Assembly: GCA_040754075.1 (NCBI GenBank)
Contig: JBFMDH010000041.1
Span: 1 to 62,231 of the forward strand
DNA length: 62,231 nt
Direction: 5' to 3'
From: Acidobacteriota bacterium
GTDB lineage: Bacteria; Acidobacteriota; Blastocatellia; UBA7656
Below are positions 54,211 through 62,231 of the stretch, one piece after another. The notes beneath the pieces are model-generated. The model did no database searches. It was not told the DNA's origin and saw only the letters and a program-made list of their open reading frames with translations. Positions within the stretch are counted from its first letter, which is position 1. Every line of letters starts with the position of its first letter. Both the position numbers and the translations under genes were made by a program.

Positions 54211-54639
54211 ATGCGAAATTATTTTCTTCCGATAATCCTGGCGGTAGGGGGTGGAATCCTCTATCACGTCGCGCAAAAAACCGTACCAAAAGATGCGAAC
54301 CCGATTTTTGCTTTAATCATCGCCTATCTATCGAGTCTTCTGGTAGTCACGGTCTGCTTTTTCATCTTCAACCCCCATCAACCGATTTTACCTGAATTAA
54401 AAAATCTACATTGGGCAATGGTGGGGATTGGCATCGGAGCGGCGGCAATTGAAATCGGTTTTTTATTCGCCTATCGCGCGGGTTGGCGAATCAATTCAAC
54501 CAATCTTTATGTCAACATTGCGATAACCTTGATTTTGATTCCGATTGGTCTGCTATGGTTTAGAGAATCGCTGTCACGCTGGAATGTTACAGGTATCATC
54601 TTGTGTATACTTGGGTTGATTTTACTTTCAAAACGGTAA
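54211..54639 (+). CDS. Small DMT-superfamily (EamA-like) membrane protein
   Basis: A 142-residue protein with about four to five helices, the size of a half EamA unit. GIGIGAAAIEIGFLFAYRAGW and SLSRWNVTGIILCILGLILLSKR are typical of DMT/EamA C-terminal repeats. It would transport small metabolites, probably as a homodimer. It is convergent with rlmN, with only one base between the stops. Confidence 0.75.
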   Translation: MRNYFLPIILAVGGGILYHVAQKTVPKDANPIFALIIAYLSSLLVVTVCFFIFNPHQPILPELKNLHWAMVGIGIGAAAIEIGFLFAYRAGWRINSTNLYVNIAITLILIPIGLLWFRESLSRWNVTGIILCILGLILLSKR

Positions 54640-54640
54640 T

Positions 54641-55708
54641 TCAACCGCTCGCCTGATGACGGGCGGCAAGCTGCCCACATGCCGCTGAAATATCCTGACC
54701 GCGAGGGCGACGAATAAACGCAGGTAAACCTGCGGCTACCAATATTTTTTGAAATTCTAAAATCCGTTCCATCGGTGAAGAGAGATAAGGAAGTTCCGGC
54801 GCGGGGTTATGCGGAATTAAATTCACTTTGGCTTTGATATTGGCTAACAGGCGAACCAATGCGTGTGCATCCTTATCGCTATCGTTAATATTTTTCAGCA
54901 TTACATATTCAAAGGTTAATCGTTCGCGTTCATCAAGCGGGTAGTTGCGACACGCTGCCATTAATTCACTCAATGGATATTTCCGGTTAATAGGAAACAG
55001 TTGATTTCTAATTTCGTCATTGGGAGCGGAAAGCGAAATCGCCAACCTCGGTCGGATTTCTTCTTTGGCAAAATCATAAATGCGCGGCACGATACCCGCC
55101 GTCGAAACCGTGATTCGGCGCGGCGCGATGCCCAATCCTGCGGCATCGGTAAATAACCGAATCGCCTGCATCACATTCTCATAATTCAAAAACGGCTCGC
55201 CCATCCCCATCATTACAATGTTGGTTCCATGTGGCGGAAGGTTGCCTTCGCCGTAAACCTCATTCAAAACCAGGGTGATTTGCGAAACGATTTCACCGGC
55301 AGTCATATTGCGCTTTAACCCCAACACCCCGGTCATACAAAAATCACAGGCGAGCGGGCAACCGACCTGACTGGAAATACAGATGGTGTCGCGGAATTCT
55401 TCGGGCATAAAAACCGATTCAACCTCCTGCCCGTCTGCGAGTTTTAATAAGTAACGTCGGGTTCCATCGCTGGATGTAAAGATATTCTCAATTTGGGTGC
55501 GCGTGATTACGGCTTTATTTTTCAGGATTAGTCTGAGGGTTTTAGGGAGTTCAGTTATCGAATCAAATTCGGTAATTCGCCGGTGATAGATTGCCGAATA
55601 GATTTGTCTTCCGCGAAAGGGCTTCTCATCAAGTGAAATTAAAAATGCCTGCAACTCATCTTCGGTCATCCCACACAATTCGACCGGTGCTTTTTGAATT
55701 GTAATCAT
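54641..55708 (-). CDS. rlmN: 23S rRNA/tRNA adenine-C2 methyltransferase
   Basis: A 355-residue radical-SAM enzyme that methylates A2503 of 23S rRNA and A37 of some tRNAs. The [4Fe-4S] motif CPLACDFC gives C117, C121 and C124. QVGC before it and MGMGEPFLNYENV are the family blocks. The C-terminal methyl-carrying cysteine is in SAACGQLA near residue 344. ATG 55708 is preferred over a TTG three bases upstream. Confidence 0.96.
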   Translation of the reverse strand: MITIQKAPVELCGMTEDELQAFLISLDEKPFRGRQIYSAIYHRRITEFDSITELPKTLRLILKNKAVITRTQIENIFTSSDGTRRYLLKLADGQEVESVFMPEEFRDTICISSQVGCPLACDFCMTGVLGLKRNMTAGEIVSQITLVLNEVYGEGNLPPHGTNIVMMGMGEPFLNYENVMQAIRLFTDAAGLGIAPRRITVSTAGIVPRIYDFAKEEIRPRLAISLSAPNDEIRNQLFPINRKYPLSELMAACRNYPLDERERLTFEYVMLKNINDSDKDAHALVRLLANIKAKVNLIPHNPAPELPYLSSPMERILEFQKILVAAGLPAFIRRPRGQDISAACGQLAARHQASG

Positions 55709-55773
55709 CAAACACAGTATAGGATTGTCAGAAGCATAAAATCAAAAATCAATTTTTGTCGGCTTGATGGCAA

Positions 55774-56142
55774 TTAATGCTCAGCGGTTTTTTCCAACTC
55801 GCTGATTTTCGCCCTCAGCCAATCTTTCATGACTTCCTCCACCTCTTGTTGATTGTCTTTACTCTCCAATACCTCAATAGTTTCTCCCTTGGGATTCAGC
55901 GGAATATGATGGCAGGGTACTTTTTCATTCAACGATTCAACCGGCACAAAATCAATCAACAAACATTCCTGACAAGGGTGGCTTCTTTGCGGGTCTGCAA
56001 AATTAATACAGCTAAGCGAATCAAGAAAAATTGAGGTTGGCACTTGCGGGGTTTTAACCGAGCGCCCATATCCGCCTTTTTCCAAAAAGTTAAGTTCGGC
56101 TTTTAAGACTTCAAGAACATCCCGATCATCTGTTGACATCAT
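55774..56142 (-). CDS. Hypothetical protein with conserved Cys/His cluster
   Basis: A 122-residue soluble protein. It starts MMSTDDRDVLEVLKAELNFL, with GGAGGG seven bases before the ATG at 56142; the frame is open to 56217, but nothing supports the longer form. The middle holds SLSCINFADPQRSHPCQECLLIDFVP and then VPCHHIPLN: four cysteines and two histidines that could bind a metal. I have the impression of similar proteins in other Acidobacteria but cannot name a family. It is 65 bases upstream of rlmN on the same strand. Confidence 0.62.
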   Translation of the reverse strand: MMSTDDRDVLEVLKAELNFLEKGGYGRSVKTPQVPTSIFLDSLSCINFADPQRSHPCQECLLIDFVPVESLNEKVPCHHIPLNPKGETIEVLESKDNQQEVEEVMKDWLRAKISELEKTAEH

Positions 56143-56404
56143 GTGATTCCCTCCAAAAATAATGTATGAATACACTTCTACATTATTCATTGTGGGGTTA
56201 TTAACTGCACAAAACAATAATCAAACGGCATCATTTATTTGATTAAACGTACAATATACTCCTATTGGTTAATATCTGGTGTCGGTTTCACAAATGATGG
56301 CATAAACCGAGAGTCAAAGGGTTATTTAACTCCGCCAATCACTGATGCGAAATTTCATTACTGTCGTCTTGAAGCGATTTGCAGAACCATCCGACTTAAT
56401 TTTT

Positions 56405-59155
56405 TTATTTTTTAACCGCTTTCTGAACACTTTTTGCCTTCGGCAAACTTACCAAATTCGCGATTAATCGATAAGCTCCCATCACCCCGTTGGGCAGTTG
56501 CCGAAACCAGGCATAACCGGTGTAGACATAATTTCCTTTGCCATACTGCGCAATCACTTCCCCGCCCTTTTTATCGGTTTCACCCGGATCGTGGCTTGCA
56601 AGCAACGGTTTAAAATTCTCGTTCCATTCGGTTAAGAAATAAACTCCGCGTTCCTGTCCCCATCCTTCAAAATCTTTTTCAGTGATTTTATTCGGGAAGT
56701 TAAATAAAGGGTGTGCCGGTTCGAGGATGGCGACCTGGGCATTTTCATCGGTGACGCGCTCAAACCCCTGGGTTGGCATTTTGACCGGATAGGGCGCGAA
56801 ATTTCCCGTGGCATATTCATTTTTGTTGTATTGAACAATCAAGGTTCCACCGTTTTTAACGTATTCGAGCAAGCGTTTGTTATTGGCAATCACGTCAGGG
56901 CGAACTTCATAGACGCGAATGCCAGTCACAATAGTGTCATATTTATTCAAATCTCCGGATGCCACTTCTTTGGTATCCAGTATATGAACATCGACGCCTA
57001 ACCTGAGAAGCGCATTGGCAAATTCATCACCCGCGCCTTCGATAAAACCCACTTTTAAATTTTGTGCGACCGCAACGTCAAACACTTTTACTTTCGTTAC
57101 CGCCTCCTGATAAATCAATCGCGGTTCGATATGTGGATAGGCGATGAGTTGATAGCCTTTTGAAAAGCTTCTGCCATCAGTCGTTTTTGCAACTGTTTTG
57201 ATTTCGTAATCCCCCACCGGGCTATTCGCGGGAATTTTCAGGTTCAAGGTAAACGTAGCCTGTTCACCTTTGCGAGTTAAATCAAATACCGTATTTTCCG
57301 GTGAAATGCTCCACGAACCGCTCTTTATACCTGAAGGAAAATTCAGTTGCAGGCTTCCCGTCTGTTTATCTTTTGAGTTATTGGTCAAGGTCACGATAAT
57401 TTCGCGATTGGTTATTTTGTTCGAGGTCGGGCTAATCAATAGTGTCGGAGAAACCTTGACTGCGATTTCCGGGGCGACTTTCAATTCGCGCCGGATTTCT
57501 CCAAGCGCCTTATCTGCGAAGCGAAATTGCGCCGGTTGATGAATGGTTATTTTTTGCCCGCTGATTTCCAATTCAACTTGGGCGATGATGACTGGCTGAG
57601 CCTGCGGTTCAATCCCTATCCCTCCTTTACCGGCAACATACAAATCGCCGTTTCGGGGTTGCTTGAGCCAGTACGGTTCAGTAACTTCTGCAACCTTGGC
57701 AACCGTCACATTAAAATCCATTTGTTTGGTAAACCGAGTGCCGATAATCGAAGGACTGAGGGCTGAAGGTTCAATCAACCAATTGTCGGGGGTCTGTAAT
57801 TTAGCATTGGTTGTTGAAGCGAGTTTAAAAGCCAGATTATTTGCGGCATCGGCAGATTCATTGCCCGATAAATTCAGGTTGCGGTAAACCACAACACTTA
57901 CTTTGAATTTTTGACCCGGAACCACCATTTCATCGCTCGCCAGACAATCAACCACAATGCCTTCGGTTTTGGTTAATGCATCGGCAAAATCGTCTTCCTT
58001 TTGTCTTAATAAAAAATCCGTATTATAAAATTCATCCTCACTTAAATTATTTTTTGAAAGCGCCTCCCGAATGGCTCGAATGGTTTGCAACCCCCTGGCG
58101 ATTAACGGAGAGAGTTTACCGGTTTCATAAGGATTAAATTTTTCTTTTACTTCATCGGCAATTTTTTGTGCTTCGATTAATTGCGGGCGAATGCGATTTG
58201 CAGATTGCCCCGCAAAATCGGCAATACCAGCGAGCGAGACATCTATCCCGTCAAATACATCTTTGGGATTTTCAGTTTTTTCCACATTGCTATCCGCCAC
58301 TTTATAAAACGAATAACGGTCGCCTTTCAGTTGTAAAGCGCCCTGATCCTGTGACCGGTGCAGGCTTCTACCTTGCATGGCGATTTCAAAGTAGCTTCGA
58401 CCAAACAACGCATCGAATTGCCCTGTATTGATTGAAATGACTCCTTTTTCTTTAGAGGGTTCATTGCGCGGTTGTTGAAACCCGCCGGAACGAATAAAAA
58501 GTTTTTTGGCTTTCCAAGGTCTTAAACCTTCAGCAATCTGTTCGGGAAATTTCGTTGGATCACCGGCGTATTGATAGGCAATCGGTGTCAAATAACCCGA
58601 AGCCTGATGATGACCGTGACCATCACTGCTTGTACCGGTAAATACCGGAATAATCACCAAAGGTCTAAATTGGCGAATCACCCTGACCATATCTTTTAAT
58701 AATTCATCCTGGCTCCATTTCGATAACGCCTCTGCACGCGATTTACTGAATCCGAAATCATAGGCGCGAGTAAAAAATTGTTTCGCTCCATCAACTTGTC
58801 TTGCGGCTAATAACTCTTCGGTTCTAATCACCCCAAGTTTTTCATATAAATCGGAGCCAATCAGATTTTGTCCGCCATCGCCGCGCGTCAGTGCAAGATA
58901 AGCCGTGCGTGCCTGCCGTCCTCTGGCAAAATAAGCCAGCAATCCGCTGTCTTCATCATCGGGATGCGCGCCGGTATGAAGGACGCTGGCGATTGTCCCC
59001 AATTTTCTGATCGCTTCGCCTATGGCTGCGGCGTCAGGTTTTTGACGATTGCTTGCCCTGACAGAATATGGATTGCAGGGAATGAAGGAAAGAATCAGAT
59101 TAAACAAAATTCCATAGGTGATGAGCGTTGGTGTTTTTTTGATTAATAGGCGCAC
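56405..59155 (-). CDS. PIG-L/LmbE deacetylase fused to a C-terminal GATase-like domain
   Basis: A 916-residue exported protein: signal segment (about residues 8-33), then a PIG-L deacetylase domain (about 50-270) with the zinc motif AHPDDE (about 63-68) and HGHHQASG for the further histidine ligand. A helical linker follows (about 310-400), then a beta-rich region (about 400-690), and a C-terminal domain (about 700-905) resembling a ThuA/glutamine-amidotransferase-like fold (VGFIEGAGDEFANALLRLGVDVHILDTKE; YDTIVTGIRVYE; FVKNGGTLIVQYN-like). PIG-L enzymes remove N-acetyl groups from sugars. The start is GTG with GGGAG upstream. The natural substrate is unknown. Confidence 0.82.
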   Translation of the reverse strand: MRLLIKKTPTLITYGILFNLILSFIPCNPYSVRASNRQKPDAAAIGEAIRKLGTIASVLHTGAHPDDEDSGLLAYFARGRQARTAYLALTRGDGGQNLIGSDLYEKLGVIRTEELLAARQVDGAKQFFTRAYDFGFSKSRAEALSKWSQDELLKDMVRVIRQFRPLVIIPVFTGTSSDGHGHHQASGYLTPIAYQYAGDPTKFPEQIAEGLRPWKAKKLFIRSGGFQQPRNEPSKEKGVISINTGQFDALFGRSYFEIAMQGRSLHRSQDQGALQLKGDRYSFYKVADSNVEKTENPKDVFDGIDVSLAGIADFAGQSANRIRPQLIEAQKIADEVKEKFNPYETGKLSPLIARGLQTIRAIREALSKNNLSEDEFYNTDFLLRQKEDDFADALTKTEGIVVDCLASDEMVVPGQKFKVSVVVYRNLNLSGNESADAANNLAFKLASTTNAKLQTPDNWLIEPSALSPSIIGTRFTKQMDFNVTVAKVAEVTEPYWLKQPRNGDLYVAGKGGIGIEPQAQPVIIAQVELEISGQKITIHQPAQFRFADKALGEIRRELKVAPEIAVKVSPTLLISPTSNKITNREIIVTLTNNSKDKQTGSLQLNFPSGIKSGSWSISPENTVFDLTRKGEQATFTLNLKIPANSPVGDYEIKTVAKTTDGRSFSKGYQLIAYPHIEPRLIYQEAVTKVKVFDVAVAQNLKVGFIEGAGDEFANALLRLGVDVHILDTKEVASGDLNKYDTIVTGIRVYEVRPDVIANNKRLLEYVKNGGTLIVQYNKNEYATGNFAPYPVKMPTQGFERVTDENAQVAILEPAHPLFNFPNKITEKDFEGWGQERGVYFLTEWNENFKPLLASHDPGETDKKGGEVIAQYGKGNYVYTGYAWFRQLPNGVMGAYRLIANLVSLPKAKSVQKAVKK

Positions 59156-59236
59156 AGGCTTACTCCCAATTTAATATCCACTGAAAGTTTCAAACGAATT
59201 TGTAATGCCGGGATGATAAAAGTTTTAGCGTCTTTA

Positions 59237-59265
59237 TTGACGCCCATCAAGTGCTACCATAGAAT
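59237..59265 (+). promoter_or_regulatory. Candidate sigma-70 promoter for the symporter operon
   Basis: TTGACG (59237-59242) and TAGAAT (59260-59265) with a 17-base spacer are one mismatch each from consensus. They lie 31 bp upstream of the small membrane protein's ATG (59297). Confidence 0.6.
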
Positions 59266-59296
59266 ATCGCAAATTTTCTGAATCAGGAGCGTTTTG

Positions 59297-59497
59297 ATGT
59301 CTGTTGAAGACCCGGAAAAGGATTCACCCAGTTTCAGTGAAAAAATAACTGATTATGTGCTCCTTCTACAGCAGGACGATGAAGAGCAACTGGGATTATG
59401 GTCAAGTTGGAAGCAGATTTACATCCTGGTTTTGGTTTACGGGTCACTGCAAATTCTCATTCTCTATTTCTTCACACGGATATTTAATCACCCATGA
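59297..59497 (+). CDS. Small single-pass membrane protein preceding the symporter
   Basis: A 66-residue protein: an acidic N-terminal half (SVEDPEKDSPSFSEKITDYVLLLQQDDEEQ) and one C-terminal helix (IYILVLVYGSLQILILYFFTRIF). CAGGAGC gives a ribosome site, and the stop overlaps the symporter ATG (ATGA), so their translation is coupled. Several sodium:solute symporters are encoded with a small membrane partner (for example DUF485 or DUF4212 proteins). This one matches neither by eye but has the same position. Confidence 0.65.
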   Translation: MSVEDPEKDSPSFSEKITDYVLLLQQDDEEQLGLWSSWKQIYILVLVYGSLQILILYFFTRIFNHP

Positions 59498-61200
59498 GAC
59501 TAGCTGACTGGATTATTTTTGCCCTTTACCTAGCACTTACGATTTTTGTTGGGATGTATAAAAGTCGTGAGGGAAAAGATGTAGAAAGTTATTTTTTGGG
59601 AAACCGTAGCATTCCCTGGTGGGCTGCGGGTCTTTCAGTGATGGCAACCCAAGCCAGCGCCATCACCTTTATTGGAACCACCGGACAAGCATTCAACGAT
59701 GGCATGCGGTTTATTCAGATTTATTTGCCGCTGCCAATCGTAGTGGTTTTGTTGTGCATCAGTTTCGTCCCATTTTTTTACCGGGCAAAAGTCTACACGG
59801 CTTATGAATATCTTGAACGGCGATTCGATACCAAAACCCGCGCGCTTACCAGTTTTCTGTTTCAGTGTTCAAGAGGGATGTCGGTTGGTATCGTGCTCTA
59901 TGCCCCATCTGTGGTTTTATCTGTGATTTTGGGGTGGAGTGAATTCTGGACCATTTTATTAATGGGGATTTCAACGATTTTATATACCACCTGGGGAGGG
60001 GTTCGAGCGGTTGTCTGGACAGACACTATGCAAATGCTCCTGATGTTCGTCGGGGTTTTTGTTGGTCTTTATTTAGTAATTGATGGTTTACCGCAGAACG
60101 TCACCTTTTCGGATGCAATTTATTTGGGCGGAGTTACGAATCATTGGAATGCCATAGACCTATCCATCGACCCGAAAAATCAATACACCCTGCTTTCCGG
60201 TTTATTGGGTGGGTTTTTCCTGATGCTCTCTTATTTCGGTTGCGACCAGAGTCAGGTTCAACGTTATATCACCGCCCGTTCATTAAAAGAGAGTCAAATG
60301 TCATTGATTATGACCGCGATTCTCAAAGTCCCAATGCAGTTTTTAATTTTAGCAACCGGCGTGTTTTTGATGGTGTTTTATCAATTTGAACATCACCCGA
60401 TTTTTTTTAATCCGGCTGAGGTTCAAAAAATCGAAACCAGCCAATCTGTTTCCGATGAAGTTCGGAAACAATTTCTAGACCTCAAGGCGGAATTCGACAC
60501 CGCTTTTGAAGATCGCAAAGCGGTCAGTAATCGTTTGCTGGAATCGCGAAAAAATGGCAATGCCGATGAAACCGCGCAGTTATTAAGGCAATTTGATTCG
60601 CTCAATAAAACGGTTGAAGAAAAACGCAAGGCGGCTGGGGCTATTATTAAAACCATCTCCAGCAGTAATGATGTCAACTATGTTTATCCCAGTTTTATTC
60701 TAAAATATGTACCAATTGGCATGTTAGGGTTAATGATTGCGGTAATTTTTGCGGCTGCGATGTCATCAATATCGGCTGAAGTTGCAGCGTTATCCAGCGC
60801 ATCAATGATTGATTTTTATAAACGGTTTTTCGTGAAGGATGTTTCCGAAACCCATTACTTTCGAGCCAGCCAGTTATTTACCCTTTTCTGGGGAATTTTT
60901 GCGACCGTCATCGCCACCTTTGCCGGTCGCTGGGGAACCTCGCTGGTTGAGACGGTCAATAAAGTGGGTTCCCATTTTTATGGGCCGATTCTTGGCGTAT
61001 TTTTATTGGGCTTTTTATTTAAACGAGCCAATGGAAACGGAGCATTCTGGGGAATTATTGCAGGGATGGGCGCAGTGATTTTCACCAGTTGGACGACCAA
61101 TATTGCCTGGTTATATTTGAATGCTATCGGCCCCTTTGTGGTGGTTATCACGGGCGTTGCAGTTTCGCTTTTGACGAAAAAGGCAGGTCGTGAAAGTTAA
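59494..61200 (+). CDS. Sodium:solute symporter (SSS family)
   Basis: A 568-residue transporter with about 13 helices. SSS hallmarks: SYFLGNRSIPWWAAGLSVMATQASAITFIG near the N-terminus, YTAYEYLERRFD, and the GLLGGFFLMLSYFGCDQSQVQRYI helix. A hydrophilic, heptad-like insert of about 90 residues (about 305-395; VRKQFLDLKAEFDTAFEDRKAV) separates two helices. Such inserts occur in some SGLT-like bacterial members. It imports a solute, perhaps a sugar or sialic-acid-like compound, with Na+; the identity is not resolved. It is coupled to the 66-aa protein upstream. Confidence 0.88.
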   Translation: MRLADWIIFALYLALTIFVGMYKSREGKDVESYFLGNRSIPWWAAGLSVMATQASAITFIGTTGQAFNDGMRFIQIYLPLPIVVVLLCISFVPFFYRAKVYTAYEYLERRFDTKTRALTSFLFQCSRGMSVGIVLYAPSVVLSVILGWSEFWTILLMGISTILYTTWGGVRAVVWTDTMQMLLMFVGVFVGLYLVIDGLPQNVTFSDAIYLGGVTNHWNAIDLSIDPKNQYTLLSGLLGGFFLMLSYFGCDQSQVQRYITARSLKESQMSLIMTAILKVPMQFLILATGVFLMVFYQFEHHPIFFNPAEVQKIETSQSVSDEVRKQFLDLKAEFDTAFEDRKAVSNRLLESRKNGNADETAQLLRQFDSLNKTVEEKRKAAGAIIKTISSSNDVNYVYPSFILKYVPIGMLGLMIAVIFAAAMSSISAEVAALSSASMIDFYKRFFVKDVSETHYFRASQLFTLFWGIFATVIATFAGRWGTSLVETVNKVGSHFYGPILGVFLLGFLFKRANGNGAFWGIIAGMGAVIFTSWTTNIAWLYLNAIGPFVVVITGVAVSLLTKKAGRES

Positions 61201-61245
61201 TCGAGCAGCAATAGCTGTAATCAAAAATCGGCGAATTAAATTGGG

Positions 61246-61608
61246 TTACTTCTTTTTGTTTTCATCATAGGCAGTAGTTTTTTCACCATATTGGTTTTTA
61301 TACCAATCTAATTCATTACTGAACCCCGCCTGACCTTTTTTAAAGGGTCGTAAACCTAACCCTGCACCAAAATAGCCTGCATGTGGTATTGGCCCATAAA
61401 CGGTTTTATCTCGATTGACGGTTTTCGATTCATCCTGATTAAAAGCTTTTTCATACCCTGCGGCAATGCCAAATCCTCTGGCACGGGCTTCGAGCTTTCG
61501 TGAAGGATGGTTGACTCTATCTTTGGTGATTGAAGAAAATTGCGGTTGCATTTTATTAGGCGTATCCGAACTGATGTCATCCTGGCTTTTTTTCTTGTCG
61601 GTCATCAT
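61246..61608 (-). CDS. Hypothetical hydrophilic protein
   Basis: A 120-residue very polar protein with no membrane segment and no family that I recognise. It is rich in Lys, Asp and Asn, starts MMTDKKKSQDDISSD, and contains a glycine/aromatic stretch (YGPIPHAGYFGAGLGLRPF). Low complexity suggests partial disorder. It is followed upstream, on the same strand, by a strong terminator, so it has its own promoter or depends on read-through. Confidence 0.5.
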   Translation of the reverse strand: MMTDKKKSQDDISSDTPNKMQPQFSSITKDRVNHPSRKLEARARGFGIAAGYEKAFNQDESKTVNRDKTVYGPIPHAGYFGAGLGLRPFKKGQAGFSNELDWYKNQYGEKTTAYDENKKK

Positions 61609-61618
61609 TTTATCTCTG

Positions 61619-61657
61619 TAAAAAAATAAGGGAGGATGAAATTCATCCTCCCTTATT
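61619..61657 (-). terminator. Strong Rho-independent terminator
   Basis: AATAAGGGAGGATGAA (61625-61640) and TTCATCCTCCCTTATT (61642-61657) form a 16-bp perfect stem with a minimal loop. Read on the minus strand it is followed by a run of T, so it ends the transcript of the secreted-protein gene at 61711-62231. Confidence 0.88.
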
Positions 61658-61710
61658 ATAAGGATTCGATAAAGATGAGCAAATGAAAAACCTTGCCCAT
61701 CTCTAAAGAA

Positions 61711-62231
61711 TTAGTTTTGTGATGGACAGCTTGCCGTGCAATTGAATGCCATAGAATCCCTTCCGGGTTTAGCTGTCGTTCCGATGTTGGTCACCACGAT
61801 TGAGCCAGGTATCTTGGCACAGACGCTCTGTCCCTTCACCTGAACTTGCGTGAACCGTCCTGCATTCGCAGCGTCAGCCTTCTTGAATTTCAACTTCGTG
61901 AACTGCGTTCCGCCAACTGTGACTTTCGCGCCGCTCTCGATGTTGCTTCCCGTGATGATCAGGATAAATCCGCCAGCATCGGTTCTCACCAACTGGCAGT
62001 TATTGATCAACGCGATATCGAAGTTTGACGTACATCCAGGTAGATTCGGGTTCGTAGTACAATCCGGTTGTTGCGTCGGCGGATTGTCACACTTGAAGGT
62101 GACCTGAACGCCCTGTTCATTACCCAACGCACATCCCGCCGGTGCTCCGGCAACTGCGGATGTCAGGTTGCGGCTCGTGCCGCCACTTCCCGTCACGAAG
62201 ATTAAGAACGTCTTCCCTGCATTCGCACTGC
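61711..62231 (-). CDS. Secreted IPT/TIG-like protein, 5' end outside the window
   Basis: The frame is open from the right edge of the window to a stop at 61711, giving at least 173 residues of the C-terminal part. It begins SANAGKTFLIFVTGSGGTSRNL. Features are a region with several cysteines (FKCDNPPTQQPDCTTNPNLPGC), then an Ig/IPT-TIG-like fold (FILIITGSNIESGAKVTVGGTQFTKLKF...AKIPGSIVVTN) and a C-terminal Cys pair. This resembles surface-protein modules. A GTG at 62196 could look like a start, but the sequence upstream is clearly coding. Confident only as a fragment. Confidence 0.65.
   Translation of the reverse strand, partial: SANAGKTFLIFVTGSGGTSRNLTSAVAGAPAGCALGNEQGVQVTFKCDNPPTQQPDCTTNPNLPGCTSNFDIALINNCQLVRTDAGGFILIITGSNIESGAKVTVGGTQFTKLKFKKADAANAGRFTQVQVKGQSVCAKIPGSIVVTNIGTTAKPGRDSMAFNCTASCPSQN

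Noticed and set aside
1-62231. tRNA, rRNA, CRISPR, IS element or prophage
   Set aside because: None was recognised: no cloverleaf-like sequence, no regularly spaced repeats, and no transposase or integrase product.

Overview
The window reads as chromosomal DNA of an Acidobacteriota member, probably near Blastocatellia. The best marker is an 'acidobacterial duplicated orphan permease' (ADOP) at 51667-54129. It is supported by a large complement of secreted beta-helix, FG-GAP, PQQ-propeller and PIG-L proteins and by moderate GC judged by eye. This placement is inference from gene content; there is no rRNA in the window. No tRNA, rRNA, CRISPR array, insertion sequence or prophage was seen.

Layout. 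1-4.1 kb: hemL, divergent from a methionine-salvage run mtnB-mtnD-mtnC and a YdjM-like membrane protein. 4.1-11.9 kb: a GT-C type membrane protein, a PQQ-propeller protein, and the histidine-degradation genes hutU and hutH separated by a DUF5658 protein, followed by a HAS-barrel-like protein. 12-20.3 kb: a large membrane M48 peptidase and a NurA-like nuclease, divergent from a chelatase-type AAA+ ATPase and its VWA partner. A DUF433/DUF5615 toxin-antitoxin pair and a DinB protein lie between the ATPase and the VWA gene.

20.3-21.5 kb holds the most striking locus. A secreted thioredoxin-like gene has an in-frame UGA exactly at the N-terminal active-site cysteine position. About 20 nt downstream there is a bacterial SECIS-like hairpin, and the reading frame continues intact for 216 further sense codons. 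I interpret it as a selenoprotein, not a broken gene.

22-35.1 kb is a contiguous Tad/Flp pilus locus, all on the + strand: Flp pilin (55 aa), prepilin peptidase, two TadE-type pseudopilins, CpaB, CpaC secretin, TadG, CpaE/TadZ, CpaF/TadA ATPase, TadB, TadC, a 29-residue membrane peptide, a DUF192 protein, a TadD-like TPR lipoprotein, an unknown protein and an SH3/zinc-peptidase-like protein. Short gaps, overlaps and strong ribosome sites suggest one or a few transcripts. A 538-nt leader with tandem imperfect repeats precedes the pilin gene.

35.3-46.1 kb: three polytopic GT-C-like proteins (two are tandem paralogues) and three large secreted proteins (FecR/Ig-like, beta-helix/HYR, FG-GAP). 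46.1-56.1 kb: a NatAB-type ABC exporter, two zinc-ribbon membrane paralogues with a shared C-terminal motif, acyl-CoA dehydrogenase with a clear terminator, a GNAT enzyme, ADOP, a small DMT transporter, rlmN and a Cys-rich unknown. 56.4-62.2 kb: a PIG-L deacetylase fusion, divergent from a small membrane protein plus sodium:solute symporter, then a small hypothetical, a strong terminator, and a secreted protein cut by the right edge.
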